A DNA stretch of 64,000 nucleotides, from assembly GCA_963775635.1 (NCBI GenBank), contig CAVZJO010000003.1, positions 186,001 through 250,000 of the forward strand, written 5' to 3'. Both the position numbers and the translations under genes were made by a program. This DNA is from JALORV01 sp963775635 (lineage in GTDB: Bacteria; Pseudomonadota; Gammaproteobacteria; Burkholderiales; Burkholderiaceae_F). Numbering within the stretch: the first letter of the stretch is position 1; each line of letters opens with the position of its first letter. A model generated the notes under the pieces. That model searched no databases, was not told the DNA's origin, and was given only the letters and a program-made list of their open reading frames with translations. Positions 8,714 through 18,072 of this stretch are shown piece after piece.

Positions 8714-11672
8714 CTAGCCTTCGATTTGCTTGATCAGCTCGACCGCCGCCTGACGCTGCTCGCGCGTGCCGTCACGCATCACCTCGTCGAGCAGTTCGCG
8801 CGCGCCATCCTTGACGCCGAGATCGATATAACCGCGAGCCAGGTCGAGCTTGGTCGCCATCTGCTGCGCGAGCGCAGTGCCCGGCTCGGTCTCGCCACGA
8901 CGCGTCGTCGGGCTGAGACTGACGGCAGACAGGTCGAAATCGATCAGCGGAACGGTCGCCTGGTCCGTGTTGGCCATCAGGCGCTGCGCCTGCTCGTCAG
9001 GCAGCGCTCCGGCTTCCACCGTAACGGGCTGCTTCTTGCCGATGACGGTGGGCCGCGACAGGGCCTCGGCGGCGGCCGGAATCGGCATCCTGGTCGACGG
9101 CGGGATGTTCAGGTCCAGGTCCGGGATCGAGCCCATTCCGGTCGCGGTCGGCGCCAGCGCCGGCGAGGTCGGCATGGCGATATCGAGATCCGCGATGGCC
9201 GGCGGTTCCGCACGGCCCATGGCCGGGCTGGTCGGCTTGAACCCGAAGTCGACATCCGTTGTAGCCGGCGGCGAGTCGAGCGTCGGCATCTTGGTCGGCG
9301 GCTCGAGGTTCATCTTGGTCGGGCCGAGGTCGAAATCCAGCGATGCGAAGTCGGGCGCCGCGGCGGCCGGAGTGGGGGCAGGCGTCCGCGGCGTGAGGCC
9401 GGTTGTCGGCTGGCCGCCGGGCAACGTCGCATGGAACTGGGTCGTCGGCGCCGAGGTCGTCGTCGGTCCCGACATCTTGGTGTCGGCGGGCATCTTGGTA
9501 TCGCCGGTCGACATCGTCGTGTCGGCGCCCGTCATGCGGGTGTCGACCACCATTTTGGTCAGCGGAGGCGCTCCGACTGAATCGGCGCCACGCAGTCCGC
9601 CGAGGTCGAGACCGGAGGTCGGGCCACCGCCCAGTGTCGACGGGCCGCGAGTCTTTGTGTTCGGGTCGAGCCGGAATCCTGTGGCCGGTCCGCGTCCCAT
9701 CGTGTCGGTCAGCACGGCGCCGGCGAACATCGGATGGGACGGATCGACCGCGTGGCCCAGCTTGATGGCCTTCTCCCACTCTTCGCCGGCACCGCCAGTC
9801 CGATCGCGCAGGTCTTCGGCCATCGACATGAAGCTCGCCTTGTCGCCACGGCGCGAGAAGATCTCGAGCAGCTTGACGCGCACGGCATGCCGGTCGGGCT
9901 GCATCCGCAGCGCTTCCTTCAGGATGTCTTCGGCCTGCTCCTCGCGTCCGTAGGCGATGTACACGTCGGCTTCTGCGACCGGATCCACTTCGTTGGAATC
10001 GAGTTGCGAAGCGGCGGGGATAAAGCTCGAATTGAATGTGCTGGTGCCGGTGTCGACGCTCTGTCCGCCGGTCGCGCCGAACAGTGAATTGGCCTGCAGG
10101 CCCTCCCCGGTGTCCTTGAACTTGCCGCTCGACTCGGCCTTGCGCTTGCGATACCAGCTCCATCCGAACAAGCCGGCGAGCAAGGCAATGATGCCTGCCA
10201 GGCCGAGCTGCGTGGTCGTGTTGCCCAGCAGATCACTAATGAAATTGGGCTCCTCGACCGGCGGCGGTGGCGGAGGCGCCGCCTTCTTCACCGGAGCGGG
10301 TGCTGCTGCGACTGGAGGGGGCGGAGCGTCGGCCTTGGCCGGGTCGGCCGCGAGCTGGAGCGGGCGCAGGCGCTGCTGCCGTCGGGGCAGCAGTCGTGGC
10401 TGCCGCCACCGGTGCGGGCGCAGGAGGCGCTGCCGCCGGAGCCGGAGCGGGCGCAGATGCAGTCGCAGCGGGAGCTGCCTTCTGTTCAGCCTGCTTCTGA
10501 GCCTGTGCGCCGGCCTTGCTCTGGACTTCCAGCGCTTTTTGGATCGCCTCGTTGGTTCTCTTCAGTTGGGCTGCGCGCTCTTGTTCTTCCTTGACTGCGC
10601 GCGCCTTGGCCGCGGCCTCGTCGGCCTTGGCTGCGGCAGCGGCTGCCTTGGTCGCCTTGTCATCGGCGCGCGCGATCTTCAGCTGATCGCTACCCGGTTT
10701 GGTAGTGGCGCTGCGATCCTCGACCTTCGCGGTGACGCGTCCTCCGCCCGCCGCAGCCGGCGGCGCGGCGGCAACCGGCGCGGCGCCAGCCGCCTGGGCC
10801 AGGCGGCTGCGGTAGGCGGCGAAATCGGCGCTCTGTGCCACCACTTCCTTGCGAGCCTCGGGCGCCGCAAGCGCGGCGGCCTCAGCGTCGGAAGGAATCG
10901 CGAGCTGCGCGCCCGAACGCAGCAGGTTCATGTTTTTGTTGATGAAGGCGTCCGGATTCGCCCGAAAGAGCGCCACCAGCATTTGATCGAGTGACGCACT
11001 GCTGCGGTTCTGATTCGCGATCTTTCCGAGCGTGTCGCCCGACTTGACCGTATAGGTCCCGCCCGAGGTACTGATGGGCGCAGCGGCGGTCCGCGACGAT
11101 GGGGTTGCCGGGGCCGCGGCAGGTGCCGGGCTTGGGGCCGTCGCAACCGGCGCCGAGGGCGTGGCGCGCGGCGCGGCCGGCGTCGGGGCCGCAGCGGTCG
11201 CGGTCGGCGGAGCCGCAGGGGCGGCCGGGGCGACGATGTCGGGCTGGGCCTTCAGCGCCGGTGGATCGAGCAGTACGGTGTACTCACGGATCACCCGGCC
11301 GGTCGCCCACGTCAGCTCGACCATCATGTCGAGGTAGGGCTCGTTGACCGGCTGGCCCGAACTGATCCGTACTAGATAATTACCGTCCGGCCGGCGGTCC
11401 AGCACGAACCGAAGGTTGGTCAGCGCCGGGCTGTATTCGAGGTTGGCCGCGCGAAAGGCGCTCAGGGGCGCCAGTCTGACCTGCAGCGTGGGCGCTTCGT
11501 CCCGCCCGACCGAGGTGACTTCCAGCTCGGCCTTGAGTTGCTGACCCAGCCCGGACTGGACTGACAAGCGCCCCAGGCCCGCTGCGCTAGCCTCAAGGGC
11601 GGTCAGCCCGAGACCAAGCGCAAGCGAAAGCGCGCACCACATTGGCGCGCGCGGAAATTTGTCGGATGGCAT
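8714..11672 (-). pseudogene. fimV: FimV-like peptidoglycan-binding motility hub protein, frameshifted
   Basis: FimV proteins are large inner-membrane hub proteins for type IV pili and polar organisation. The start at 11670-11672 (MPSDKFPRAP) is preceded by a strong GGGGG site. The N-terminal part has a signal peptide ending near LEASA, the FimV N-domain and a LysM repeat (YTVKSGDTLGKIA). The C-terminal part, in another frame, has a membrane span (LGLAGIIALLAGLFGWSW), a TPR-like block and the terminal FimV domain (LDLARGYIDLGVKDGARELL). The frames join in the Ala/Pro linker at about 10350-10355, where removing one base restores about 985 residues. Read as separate frames, the N-terminal part ends at 10236 and the C-terminal part is open from upstream of 10291. 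Confidence 0.85.
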
Positions 11673-11842
11673 TCCGCCCCCTGCCGTATTAACGTCGTCT
11701 TTCGAACATAACATCATGGACTTAGGGCAGCAAGCTTAGAAATGGCGGTAACTCACGCCTTTATGTGAGAAATGAAACTCGCGTTGGCGCAACCTGCAGC
11801 TCTCGTTTTCATAGCACCGCACTTCGCGCTTTCCGCTTTCTC

Positions 11843-12970
11843 TTATAGCTTGCCAAGCAGGATGCGCAGCATGCGCCGCAGCGGTTCGGCCGCGCCCCAC
11901 AGTAGTTGATCCCCCACGGTGAACGCGCCGAGATAATCGGCACCGAGCGCGAGCTTGCGCAGCCGCCCGACCGGGATTGACATCGTGCCGGTCACTGCGG
12001 CAGGAGTCAGCTCGCGGATGCTCGCGTCCTTCGTGTTCGGGACCAGCCTTACCCAGGCGTTGTCGTCGCGGATCAGTTGTTCAACGTCGGCGAGCGGCAC
12101 GTCGCGACGCAGCTTGATCGTCAGCGACTGCGAATGGCATCGCATGGCACCGATGCGCACGCAGATCGAATCGATGGGTGTCGCGGCAGCGCTGAACCCC
12201 GGCCCGCGGCCAAGGATCTTGTTGATCTCGGCTCCGCCCTTCCACTCTTCCAGACTGGTGCCGTCACCGCGATCGGCATCGATCCACGGAATCAGATTTC
12301 CCGCCAGTGGGACGCTGAAGTTCTGCGTCTCGTCGTCGCCAAGTGCCCGCTGGCGGCCGCTGATGCGGCGGTCGATCTCGAGGATCGCGCTGCCCGGATC
12401 GGCCAGCAGGTCGCGCACCTCCGCGTTCAGCGTGCCAAACTGGGTCAGCAGCTCGCGCATGTGTTGCGCGCCCCCGCCCGATGCTGCCTGGTAGGTGGTG
12501 CAGGTCATCCACTCGATGAGATCCTGCTTAAACAGTGCGCCGACGCCCATCAGCATGCAGCTCACGGTGCAGTTGCCGCCTATGTAGTTCTTGATCCCCC
12601 GTGCCAGCGCCGCGTCGATCACCGGACGGTTTATCGGGTCGAGGATGATGACGGCATCGTCCTGCATCCGCAGCGGTTTCGCCGCATCGATCCAGTAGCC
12701 GTTCCAGCCGGTGGCACGTAACTTCGGATAGATCTCCTTCGTGTAATCACTGCCCTGGCAGGTGATGACAACATCCTGCGCGGCCAGCGCCGCGATGTCG
12801 TCCGCGTTCTTCAACTTACCCTGTGCGCGCGGCACCGAGGGCGCAGCTCCGCCGACGTTCGAGGTACTAAAGAACACGGTGTCAACGAGGTCGAAGTCCC
12901 GCTCCGCGCTCATCCGATCCATCAGCACGGAGCCGACCATTCCGCGCCACCCGACGATCCCTACCTTCAT
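11843..12970 (-). CDS. asd: Aspartate-semialdehyde dehydrogenase (Asd)
   Basis: Asd reduces aspartyl phosphate to the semialdehyde, the branch point to lysine, threonine and methionine. The 375-residue protein has an N-terminal NADP-binding loop (GIVGWRGMVGS) and the catalytic Cys134 in GGNCTVSC, with the conserved RIGAMRCHSQ substrate-site segment later. It is of the proteobacterial type with a long insertion. It lies between leuB and fimV. The 125-base gap to fimV contains a short inverted repeat but no clear terminator. Confidence 0.97.
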   Translation of the reverse strand: MKVGIVGWRGMVGSVLMDRMSAERDFDLVDTVFFSTSNVGGAAPSVPRAQGKLKNADDIAALAAQDVVITCQGSDYTKEIYPKLRATGWNGYWIDAAKPLRMQDDAVIILDPINRPVIDAALARGIKNYIGGNCTVSCMLMGVGALFKQDLIEWMTCTTYQAASGGGAQHMRELLTQFGTLNAEVRDLLADPGSAILEIDRRISGRQRALGDDETQNFSVPLAGNLIPWIDADRGDGTSLEEWKGGAEINKILGRGPGFSAAATPIDSICVRIGAMRCHSQSLTIKLRRDVPLADVEQLIRDDNAWVRLVPNTKDASIRELTPAAVTGTMSIPVGRLRKLALGADYLGAFTVGDQLLWGAAEPLRRMLRILLGKL

Positions 12971-12996
12971 GTCTGCCTCGAACTCCTATTTCCGAC

Positions 12997-14067
12997 CTAT
13001 GCCAACGCCGCGACCACTGCGGCACCCATTGCGACCGTTCCGACCGTGGCCGCGCCCGCCGCGGCGATGTCGGCGGTGCGCAATCCCTGGGCGAGGACAA
13101 CACGCACTGCAGCCTCGATTCGCTCGGCCTGCTCGGGACGCTCGAGCGAATAGCGCAGCATCATCGCTGCCGACAGGATCGTCGCCAATGGGTTGGCGAT
13201 CCCCTTGCCCGCAATGTCCGGTGCGCTGCCGTGCGACGGTTCGTATAGCCCCTGGCCACGCTCGTTGAGCGACGCCGACGGCAGCATGCCGATCGACCCG
13301 GTCAGCATGGCCGCCTCGTCGGAGAGTATGTCGCCGAACATGTTGCCGGTCACGATCACGTCAAACTTCTTCGGAGCCTTGACCAGCTGCATTGCGGCGT
13401 TGTCGACGTACATGTGCTCGAGAGCCACATCCGGATACTGCTGATGAACCTCTGACACGATGTCCTTCCAGAACTGGAAGGTTTCGAGCACGTTGGCCTT
13501 GTCGACGCTGGTGACCTGGAAACGGCGCCGACGCGCGGCCTGGAAGGCGACATGGGCGATCCGCTCGATCTCGGGTCGGCTGTAGCGCATCGTGTCGAAC
13601 GCTTCGGGTTCGCCGGCGAACGCGCCATCGGGTGCCGTGCGACGCCCACGCGGCTGGCCGAAATAGATGTCACCAGTCAACTCGCGCACGATCAGCAGGT
13701 CGAGGCCGGCGATCAGCTCCGGCTTCAGGCTCGATGCCTGCGTCAGTTCGGGATAGCAGATCGCCGGACGCAGGTTGGCGAACAGGCCCAGGTGCTTGCG
13801 CAGGCCGAGGATCGCCTGTTCCGGGCGCAAAGCACGCGGCAGCACGTCGTACTTCCAGTCGCCGACCGCGCCAAAGAGCACAGCGTCGGCCGCCTGCGCC
13901 AACTCCAATGTGGCCGCTGGCAACGGATTTCCGCTCGCGTCGTAGGCCGCGCCTCCGACCTCCGCGAACTCGAACTCGAAGCGCTCCCCGAGCGCGCGCA
14001 GCACCTTGACCGCTTCGGCGACGATTTCCTTGCCGATGCCGTCACCCGGCAACACTGCGATCTTCAT
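12997..14067 (-). CDS. leuB: 3-isopropylmalate dehydrogenase (LeuB)
   Basis: LeuB oxidatively decarboxylates 3-isopropylmalate to 2-oxoisocaproate using NAD. The 356-residue product begins MKIAVLPGDGIG and has the ELTGDIYFGQPRGR substrate loop and the Mg/NAD region (NMFGDILSDEAAMLTGS, then EPSHGSAPDIAGK). It follows leuD by 67 bases and precedes asd by 26 bases, consistent with a leuC-leuD-leuB-asd transcript. Length and motifs are ordinary. Confidence 0.97.
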   Translation of the reverse strand: MKIAVLPGDGIGKEIVAEAVKVLRALGERFEFEFAEVGGAAYDASGNPLPAATLELAQAADAVLFGAVGDWKYDVLPRALRPEQAILGLRKHLGLFANLRPAICYPELTQASSLKPELIAGLDLLIVRELTGDIYFGQPRGRRTAPDGAFAGEPEAFDTMRYSRPEIERIAHVAFQAARRRRFQVTSVDKANVLETFQFWKDIVSEVHQQYPDVALEHMYVDNAAMQLVKAPKKFDVIVTGNMFGDILSDEAAMLTGSIGMLPSASLNERGQGLYEPSHGSAPDIAGKGIANPLATILSAAMMLRYSLERPEQAERIEAAVRVVLAQGLRTADIAAAGAATVGTVAMGAAVVAALA

Positions 14068-14134
14068 GTGGTCCTCGCGCGGGGCTTTGCTGCCTTACCC
14101 CGCTCCTCCCCGCCGGCCGGAAAAGGGTATGGCG

Positions 14135-14779
14135 TCAGCTCGTCTTGACGAGCCAGGGCTGCTGCGTTAACCGCTGTTTCTCGAACGCTTCGATCTTGTC
14201 CTTGTGCCGCAGCGTCAGTCCGATGTCGTCCAGACCGTTGACGAGGCAGTGCTTGCGAAATGCTGCGATCTCGAAGTCGTGCTCGCGGCCGTCGGGCTCG
14301 ACCACGCGCTCGCGCGGCAGATCGACGGTCAGCCGATAGCCGGGATGTGCCGACACGTCGTGGAACAGCCGGTCGAGCACCAGTTCCGGCAGAACCACCG
14401 GCAGCAGTCCGTTCTTCAGGCTGTTGTTGTAGAAGATGTCGGCGAAGCTCGGCGCGATCAGCGCGCGAAAGCCTGATTGCAGCAGCGCCCACGGCGCGTG
14501 TTCACGCGAAGACCCGCAGCCGAAGTTCCGTCGTACCAGCAGGATCGAGGCATCGCGATAGCGCGCCTGGTTCAGCACAAAGTCCGGATTCAGCGGCCGC
14601 CGCGAGTGATCCATCCCCGGCTCGCCGTGATCCAGATAGCGCCACTCGTCGAACAGGTTGGGTCCAAAACCGGTTCGCCTGATCGACTTCAGGAATTGCT
14701 TCGGGATGATGGCGTCGGTGTCGACATTGGCGCGGTCAAGCGGCGCCACCAGGCCGTTGTGCACGGTGAAGGCGTCCAT
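14135..14779 (-). CDS. leuD: 3-isopropylmalate dehydratase small subunit (LeuD)
   Basis: LeuD is the swivel subunit that, with LeuC, isomerises 2- to 3-isopropylmalate. The start at 14777-14779 gives MDAFTVHNG and 214 residues; the frame is open further upstream, but that stretch is the shadow of the small lipoprotein gene. The substrate-binding region NFGCGSSREHAPWAL is present. It begins 2 bases after the stop of the entericidin-like gene, so LeuC, lipoprotein and LeuD are encoded in one tight unit. Confidence 0.96.
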   Translation of the reverse strand: MDAFTVHNGLVAPLDRANVDTDAIIPKQFLKSIRRTGFGPNLFDEWRYLDHGEPGMDHSRRPLNPDFVLNQARYRDASILLVRRNFGCGSSREHAPWALLQSGFRALIAPSFADIFYNNSLKNGLLPVVLPELVLDRLFHDVSAHPGYRLTVDLPRERVVEPDGREHDFEIAAFRKHCLVNGLDDIGLTLRHKDKIEAFEKQRLTQQPWLVKTS

Positions 14780-14781
14780 GA

Positions 14782-14904
14782 CTACTTTTTCGCCTTGTCC
14801 TGGATCTTCTCGCCGGCTCGCTCCATGTCCTTGCCGAAACCGGCCATCGTGTTGCAGGCGGTCAGCCCGATCGTCGCGGCGAGCAGCAGCGCCAGCGTTC
14901 TCAT
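14782..14904 (-). CDS. Entericidin A/B-like small lipoprotein
   Basis: This 40-codon gene encodes a hydrophobic signal peptide, a lipobox (LTAC, lipid-attachment Cys17), and a short mature peptide with GFGKDMERAGEKIQDKAKK, the pattern of the entericidin family of antidote/toxin lipopeptides. Its ATG overlaps the leuC stop (ATGA) and its stop lies 2 bases before leuD. The coupling indicates it is really translated. The same small gene is known between leuC and leuD in other betaproteobacteria; its role there is not established, and the toxin/antidote function of the E. coli pair should not be assumed. Confidence 0.9.
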   Translation of the reverse strand: MRTLALLLAATIGLTACNTMAGFGKDMERAGEKIQDKAKK

Positions 14905-16325
14905 TGCAATCTCCTGACGTCGGCAAAGTGCCCCTCGATGGCGGCGGCCGCGGCCATCGCCGGCGAAACCAGATGCGTGCGCCCGCCGGCACCCTGCCGG
15001 CCCTCGAAATTCCGGTTGCTGGTCGAGGCGCAGCGCTCACCGGGCTCGAGCCGATCGGCGTTCATCGCGAGACACATCGAGCAGCCCGGCTCGCGCCACT
15101 CAAAGCCGGCGGCCTTGAACACCTCGTGCAATCCTTCGCGCTCGGCCTGGGCTTTCACCAGCCCCGAGCCGGGAACGACCATCGCCAGCTTGACGTTCGG
15201 GGCGACGCGGCGGCCGAGCCGCTTGACCACCCACGCCGCTTCACGCAGATCTTCGATCCGTGAGTTGGTGCACGAGCCGATGAACACCTTGTCAATGCGA
15301 ATGTCGCCGATGCGCGTCCGCGGCTCGAGTCCCATGTAGCGCAGTGCCCGCTCGATGCCCTCGCGCTTTACCGGATCTTTTTCACTCTCGGGATCGGGCA
15401 CCGCTCCTTCGATCGACACCACCATCTCGGGCGAAGTCCCCCAGGTGACCTGCGGCTGGATCTGGTCCGCGCGCAACTCGACGACGCGATCGAACCGCGC
15501 TTCCGGATCGGACCACAACGTGCGCCAGAAAGCTGCCGCCTGCTCGAACAGTGCACCCTGCGGCGAAAACGGGCGTCCGCGCACGTACTCAATCGTCTTC
15601 TCGTCGACTGCCACCATGCCGGAACGCGCGCCCGCCTCGATCGCCATGTTGCAGACAGTCATGCGGCCTTCGATCGACAGGGCTTCAATAGCGCCGCCCG
15701 CGAATTCGATCGCATAGCCGGTGCCGCCGGCCGTGCCGATCTTTCCGATCACCGCGAGCACGATGTCTTTCGCGGTGCAGCCGGCTGGCAGCTTGCCGTC
15801 GACCGCGACCTTCATGTTCTTCGCCTTCTTCATCAGCAGGGTCTGCGTCGCGAGCACATGCTCGACTTCGCTGGTGCCGATGCCGAACGCGAGCGCGCCG
15901 AACGCGCCGTGCGTGCTTGTATGCGAATCCCCGCACACGACTGTCATCCCCGGCAGCGTGGCGCCTTCTTCCGGCCCGATCACATGGACGATGCCTTGCC
16001 GCTTGTCGAGGAATGGGAAGTACGCGGCGGCGCCAAATTCGCGGATGTTCGCATCGAGCGTGACCACCTGCTCCTTGGACACCGGGTCGGTGATGCCGTC
16101 GTAGCCGCGTTCCCAGCCGGTGGTCGGAGTGTTGTGATCGGCGGTGGCGACGATCGAGCTGACTCGCCACGGCGTGCGCCCGGCGGTCCGCAGGCCCTCG
16201 AAGGCCTGCGGGCTGGTCACTTCGTGCACCAGGTGGCGGTCAACGTAAAGCACCGTGGTGCCGTCGTCTTCGACGTGGACCACGTGGGCGTCCCACAGCT
16301 TGTCGTACAGCGTGCGTGCAAACAT
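14901..16325 (-). CDS. leuC: 3-isopropylmalate dehydratase large subunit (LeuC)
   Basis: LeuC is the [4Fe-4S] aconitase-family subunit of isopropylmalate isomerase. Cluster ligands are visible in GSCTNSR and GCSMCLAMN, and CGDSHTSTHGAFGA is the family signature. The frame is open to 16511, but the ATG at 16323-16325 (MFARTLYDKLWDAH) gives the usual 474 residues. The region upstream to 16494 is divergent with the dioxygenase-like gene and probably holds both promoters; no leucine-rich leader peptide was recognised. Confidence 0.96.
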   Translation of the reverse strand: MFARTLYDKLWDAHVVHVEDDGTTVLYVDRHLVHEVTSPQAFEGLRTAGRTPWRVSSIVATADHNTPTTGWERGYDGITDPVSKEQVVTLDANIREFGAAAYFPFLDKRQGIVHVIGPEEGATLPGMTVVCGDSHTSTHGAFGALAFGIGTSEVEHVLATQTLLMKKAKNMKVAVDGKLPAGCTAKDIVLAVIGKIGTAGGTGYAIEFAGGAIEALSIEGRMTVCNMAIEAGARSGMVAVDEKTIEYVRGRPFSPQGALFEQAAAFWRTLWSDPEARFDRVVELRADQIQPQVTWGTSPEMVVSIEGAVPDPESEKDPVKREGIERALRYMGLEPRTRIGDIRIDKVFIGSCTNSRIEDLREAAWVVKRLGRRVAPNVKLAMVVPGSGLVKAQAEREGLHEVFKAAGFEWREPGCSMCLAMNADRLEPGERCASTSNRNFEGRQGAGGRTHLVSPAMAAAAAIEGHFADVRRLQ

Positions 16326-16494
16326 CGGAGGTGTCGCGCGCTGGCAGGTGGCCAGCGTCGGCGTGCAGCAGATGCAGGTGCAGCCGATTATGCCATCCAG
16401 CACTCGTCGAGATGCCGTGAACTGGCCGGGGGAACAGACACCGTCGGCTCGCGGTCTGAGCCATACTGCAACGACCCGATCCAGGATGCCGATC

Positions 16495-17175
16495 ATGGAG
16501 CGACCTAACAATCGATCGACGCTGGCGCGTCGCCAGTTGCTCGCTGGCGTTGCCGGCCTGCCCCTGGCTGCGTTCGGGCGGGCGGGTCTGGCACAGGCCG
16601 GTAGTCGCGCGCCGACCCCGACGCAGACGCTCGGGCCGTTTTATCCGCGCAATGCTTCGGAACGGCCGCGCGAGAGCGATGCCGATCTGCTCGCTGTCGA
16701 AGGCCAGCGAGTGCTTGCGCAGGGCGTGCCGATCTTTCTGGTCGGTCGGGTGTTGAACCGACGCGGAGAACCCGTCAGCGGCGCCGAAGTGGAGATCTGG
16801 CAATGCGACGCGCAAGCGGTCTACCACCATCCGGCGGGCGGCGCCGAGGGCGAACGCGACCCCGGATTCCAGGGGTACGGCATCGACCGCACGGCAGAAT
16901 CCGGCGAGTTCCGGTTTCGCACGATCCGTCCCGTGCCGTACCCGGGCCGCACCGCGCACATCCACGTCCGGGTCAAGCCGCAGAGCGGGTCGACGCTGGC
17001 GACACAACTCTATCTGGCGGACAGCCCGGACAATGCCCGGGATTTTCTGTTCAGCCGATTGAGCCCGCAGGAGCAGCGCCAGCTGCTGCTGGCATTCGAA
17101 CCCACCACGCAAACCACGCATCCGCTGGCGCGCGACACGCGGTTCACAGCGCGGGTCGAACTCGTACTTGCCTGA
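16495..17175 (+). CDS. Intradiol ring-cleavage dioxygenase-like protein with Tat-type signal
   Basis: The 226-residue product matches the protocatechuate 3,4-dioxygenase/intradiol dioxygenase fold, which opens catechol-type rings with non-haem Fe(III). The two-Tyr, two-His iron set appears intact: Tyr in VYHHP, Tyr in PYPGR and both His of HIHV. The N-terminus has LARRQLLAG and a hydrophobic stretch to LAQAG, a likely Tat signal, so a folded metalloenzyme is probably exported. It stands alone with no other catabolic genes, so the substrate is unknown. An in-frame ATG at 16486 is an alternative start. Confidence 0.82.
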   Translation: MERPNNRSTLARRQLLAGVAGLPLAAFGRAGLAQAGSRAPTPTQTLGPFYPRNASERPRESDADLLAVEGQRVLAQGVPIFLVGRVLNRRGEPVSGAEVEIWQCDAQAVYHHPAGGAEGERDPGFQGYGIDRTAESGEFRFRTIRPVPYPGRTAHIHVRVKPQSGSTLATQLYLADSPDNARDFLFSRLSPQEQRQLLLAFEPTTQTTHPLARDTRFTARVELVLA

Positions 17176-17193
17176 CGAGCCGGCTGGATACCG

Positions 17194-18051
17194 TCACTTT
17201 ACGGGCGCGCCCTGGCGCGCCTTCTCGTACAACGGCGTCACCTTCTGCACGTAGGTCTGCAGGTCCCGCAGCCGGGTCTCGTTGTTCGGGTGGGTCGACA
17301 GCCACTCCGGCGGACCGCCACTCGACGCCTGCCCCATCTTCTGCCACAGAGTCAGCGCCGCGCGCGGGTCGTAGCCTCCACGGGCGGCAAGTTCGACGCC
17401 GATGAAATCCGCTTCCTGCTCGTTCTCGCGGCTGTTTGGCAGCACAAACATCGCCTGCGAGAAGGTGCCTGCGATCTCGGGATCGATGCGGACGCCGGTG
17501 AAGATCTCGAGCGCCACGGCACCGGCCACGGTCGCAGTCTGAGTCGCCAGCTGGCGGCCCATTCTTTCGCGGGCGTGTTCGCGCAACGCGTGCGCGATCT
17601 CGTGACCCATGACTGCCGCCAGCTCATCGTCGCTCAGGTTGAGTTTCTCAAGCAGGCCGGTGTAGACGGCGATCTTGCCCCCAGGCATGCACCACGCGTT
17701 GACTTCCTTCGAGGTGAGAACGTTGACTTCCCATTTCCAGGCGACGGCGTCTTTGCGGAACACCGCGACCTGCGGGGTCAGCCGCGCCGCCACGGCACGA
17801 ACCCGTTGTACCTGCTGCGGGTTCTGGTTCAGCAGTCCTTTCTGCTTCGCCTGAGCCAACAACTGCGCATATTGCTCACTGGCCTGCTGCTCGATCTCCT
17901 TGCTGCTGATCAGCGACGTCATCTGCTGCTTGCGGGTGACACCGACCTCGCCGCCCTCAGTGGTCTGCACCGTCCGGCATGACGCCAGGGCGATCGTCAG
18001 TGCGGCGATCGCAGCACCGCGCAGCAGGCGGCCAACTTCTGAATCGATCAT
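17194..18051 (-). CDS. M48 family zinc metalloprotease lipoprotein
   Basis: The 285-residue protein has a lipoprotein signal with lipobox LASC (Cys25), so it is probably membrane-anchored in the periplasm. The M48 zinc motif HEIAH lies in MGHEIAHALREHA, and the third zinc ligand is probably the Glu in NEQEADFIG. This layout resembles LoiP/YcaL-type envelope-maintenance proteases. It is the last gene of a minus-strand run, 21 bases after the MFS gene. It ends 18 bases from the convergent dioxygenase-like gene, with no obvious terminator in between. Confidence 0.92.
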   Translation of the reverse strand: MIDSEVGRLLRGAAIAALTIALASCRTVQTTEGGEVGVTRKQQMTSLISSKEIEQQASEQYAQLLAQAKQKGLLNQNPQQVQRVRAVAARLTPQVAVFRKDAVAWKWEVNVLTSKEVNAWCMPGGKIAVYTGLLEKLNLSDDELAAVMGHEIAHALREHARERMGRQLATQTATVAGAVALEIFTGVRIDPEIAGTFSQAMFVLPNSRENEQEADFIGVELAARGGYDPRAALTLWQKMGQASSGGPPEWLSTHPNNETRLRDLQTYVQKVTPLYEKARQGAPVK

Positions 18052-18072
18052 GGTCAGAGCTCCGTTCCGCGG

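Noticed and set aside
10236..10370. Programmed frameshift producing full-length FimV
   Set aside because: No slippery heptamer or downstream pseudoknot was recognisable at the junction; an indel is simpler, especially with three similar breaks elsewhere.
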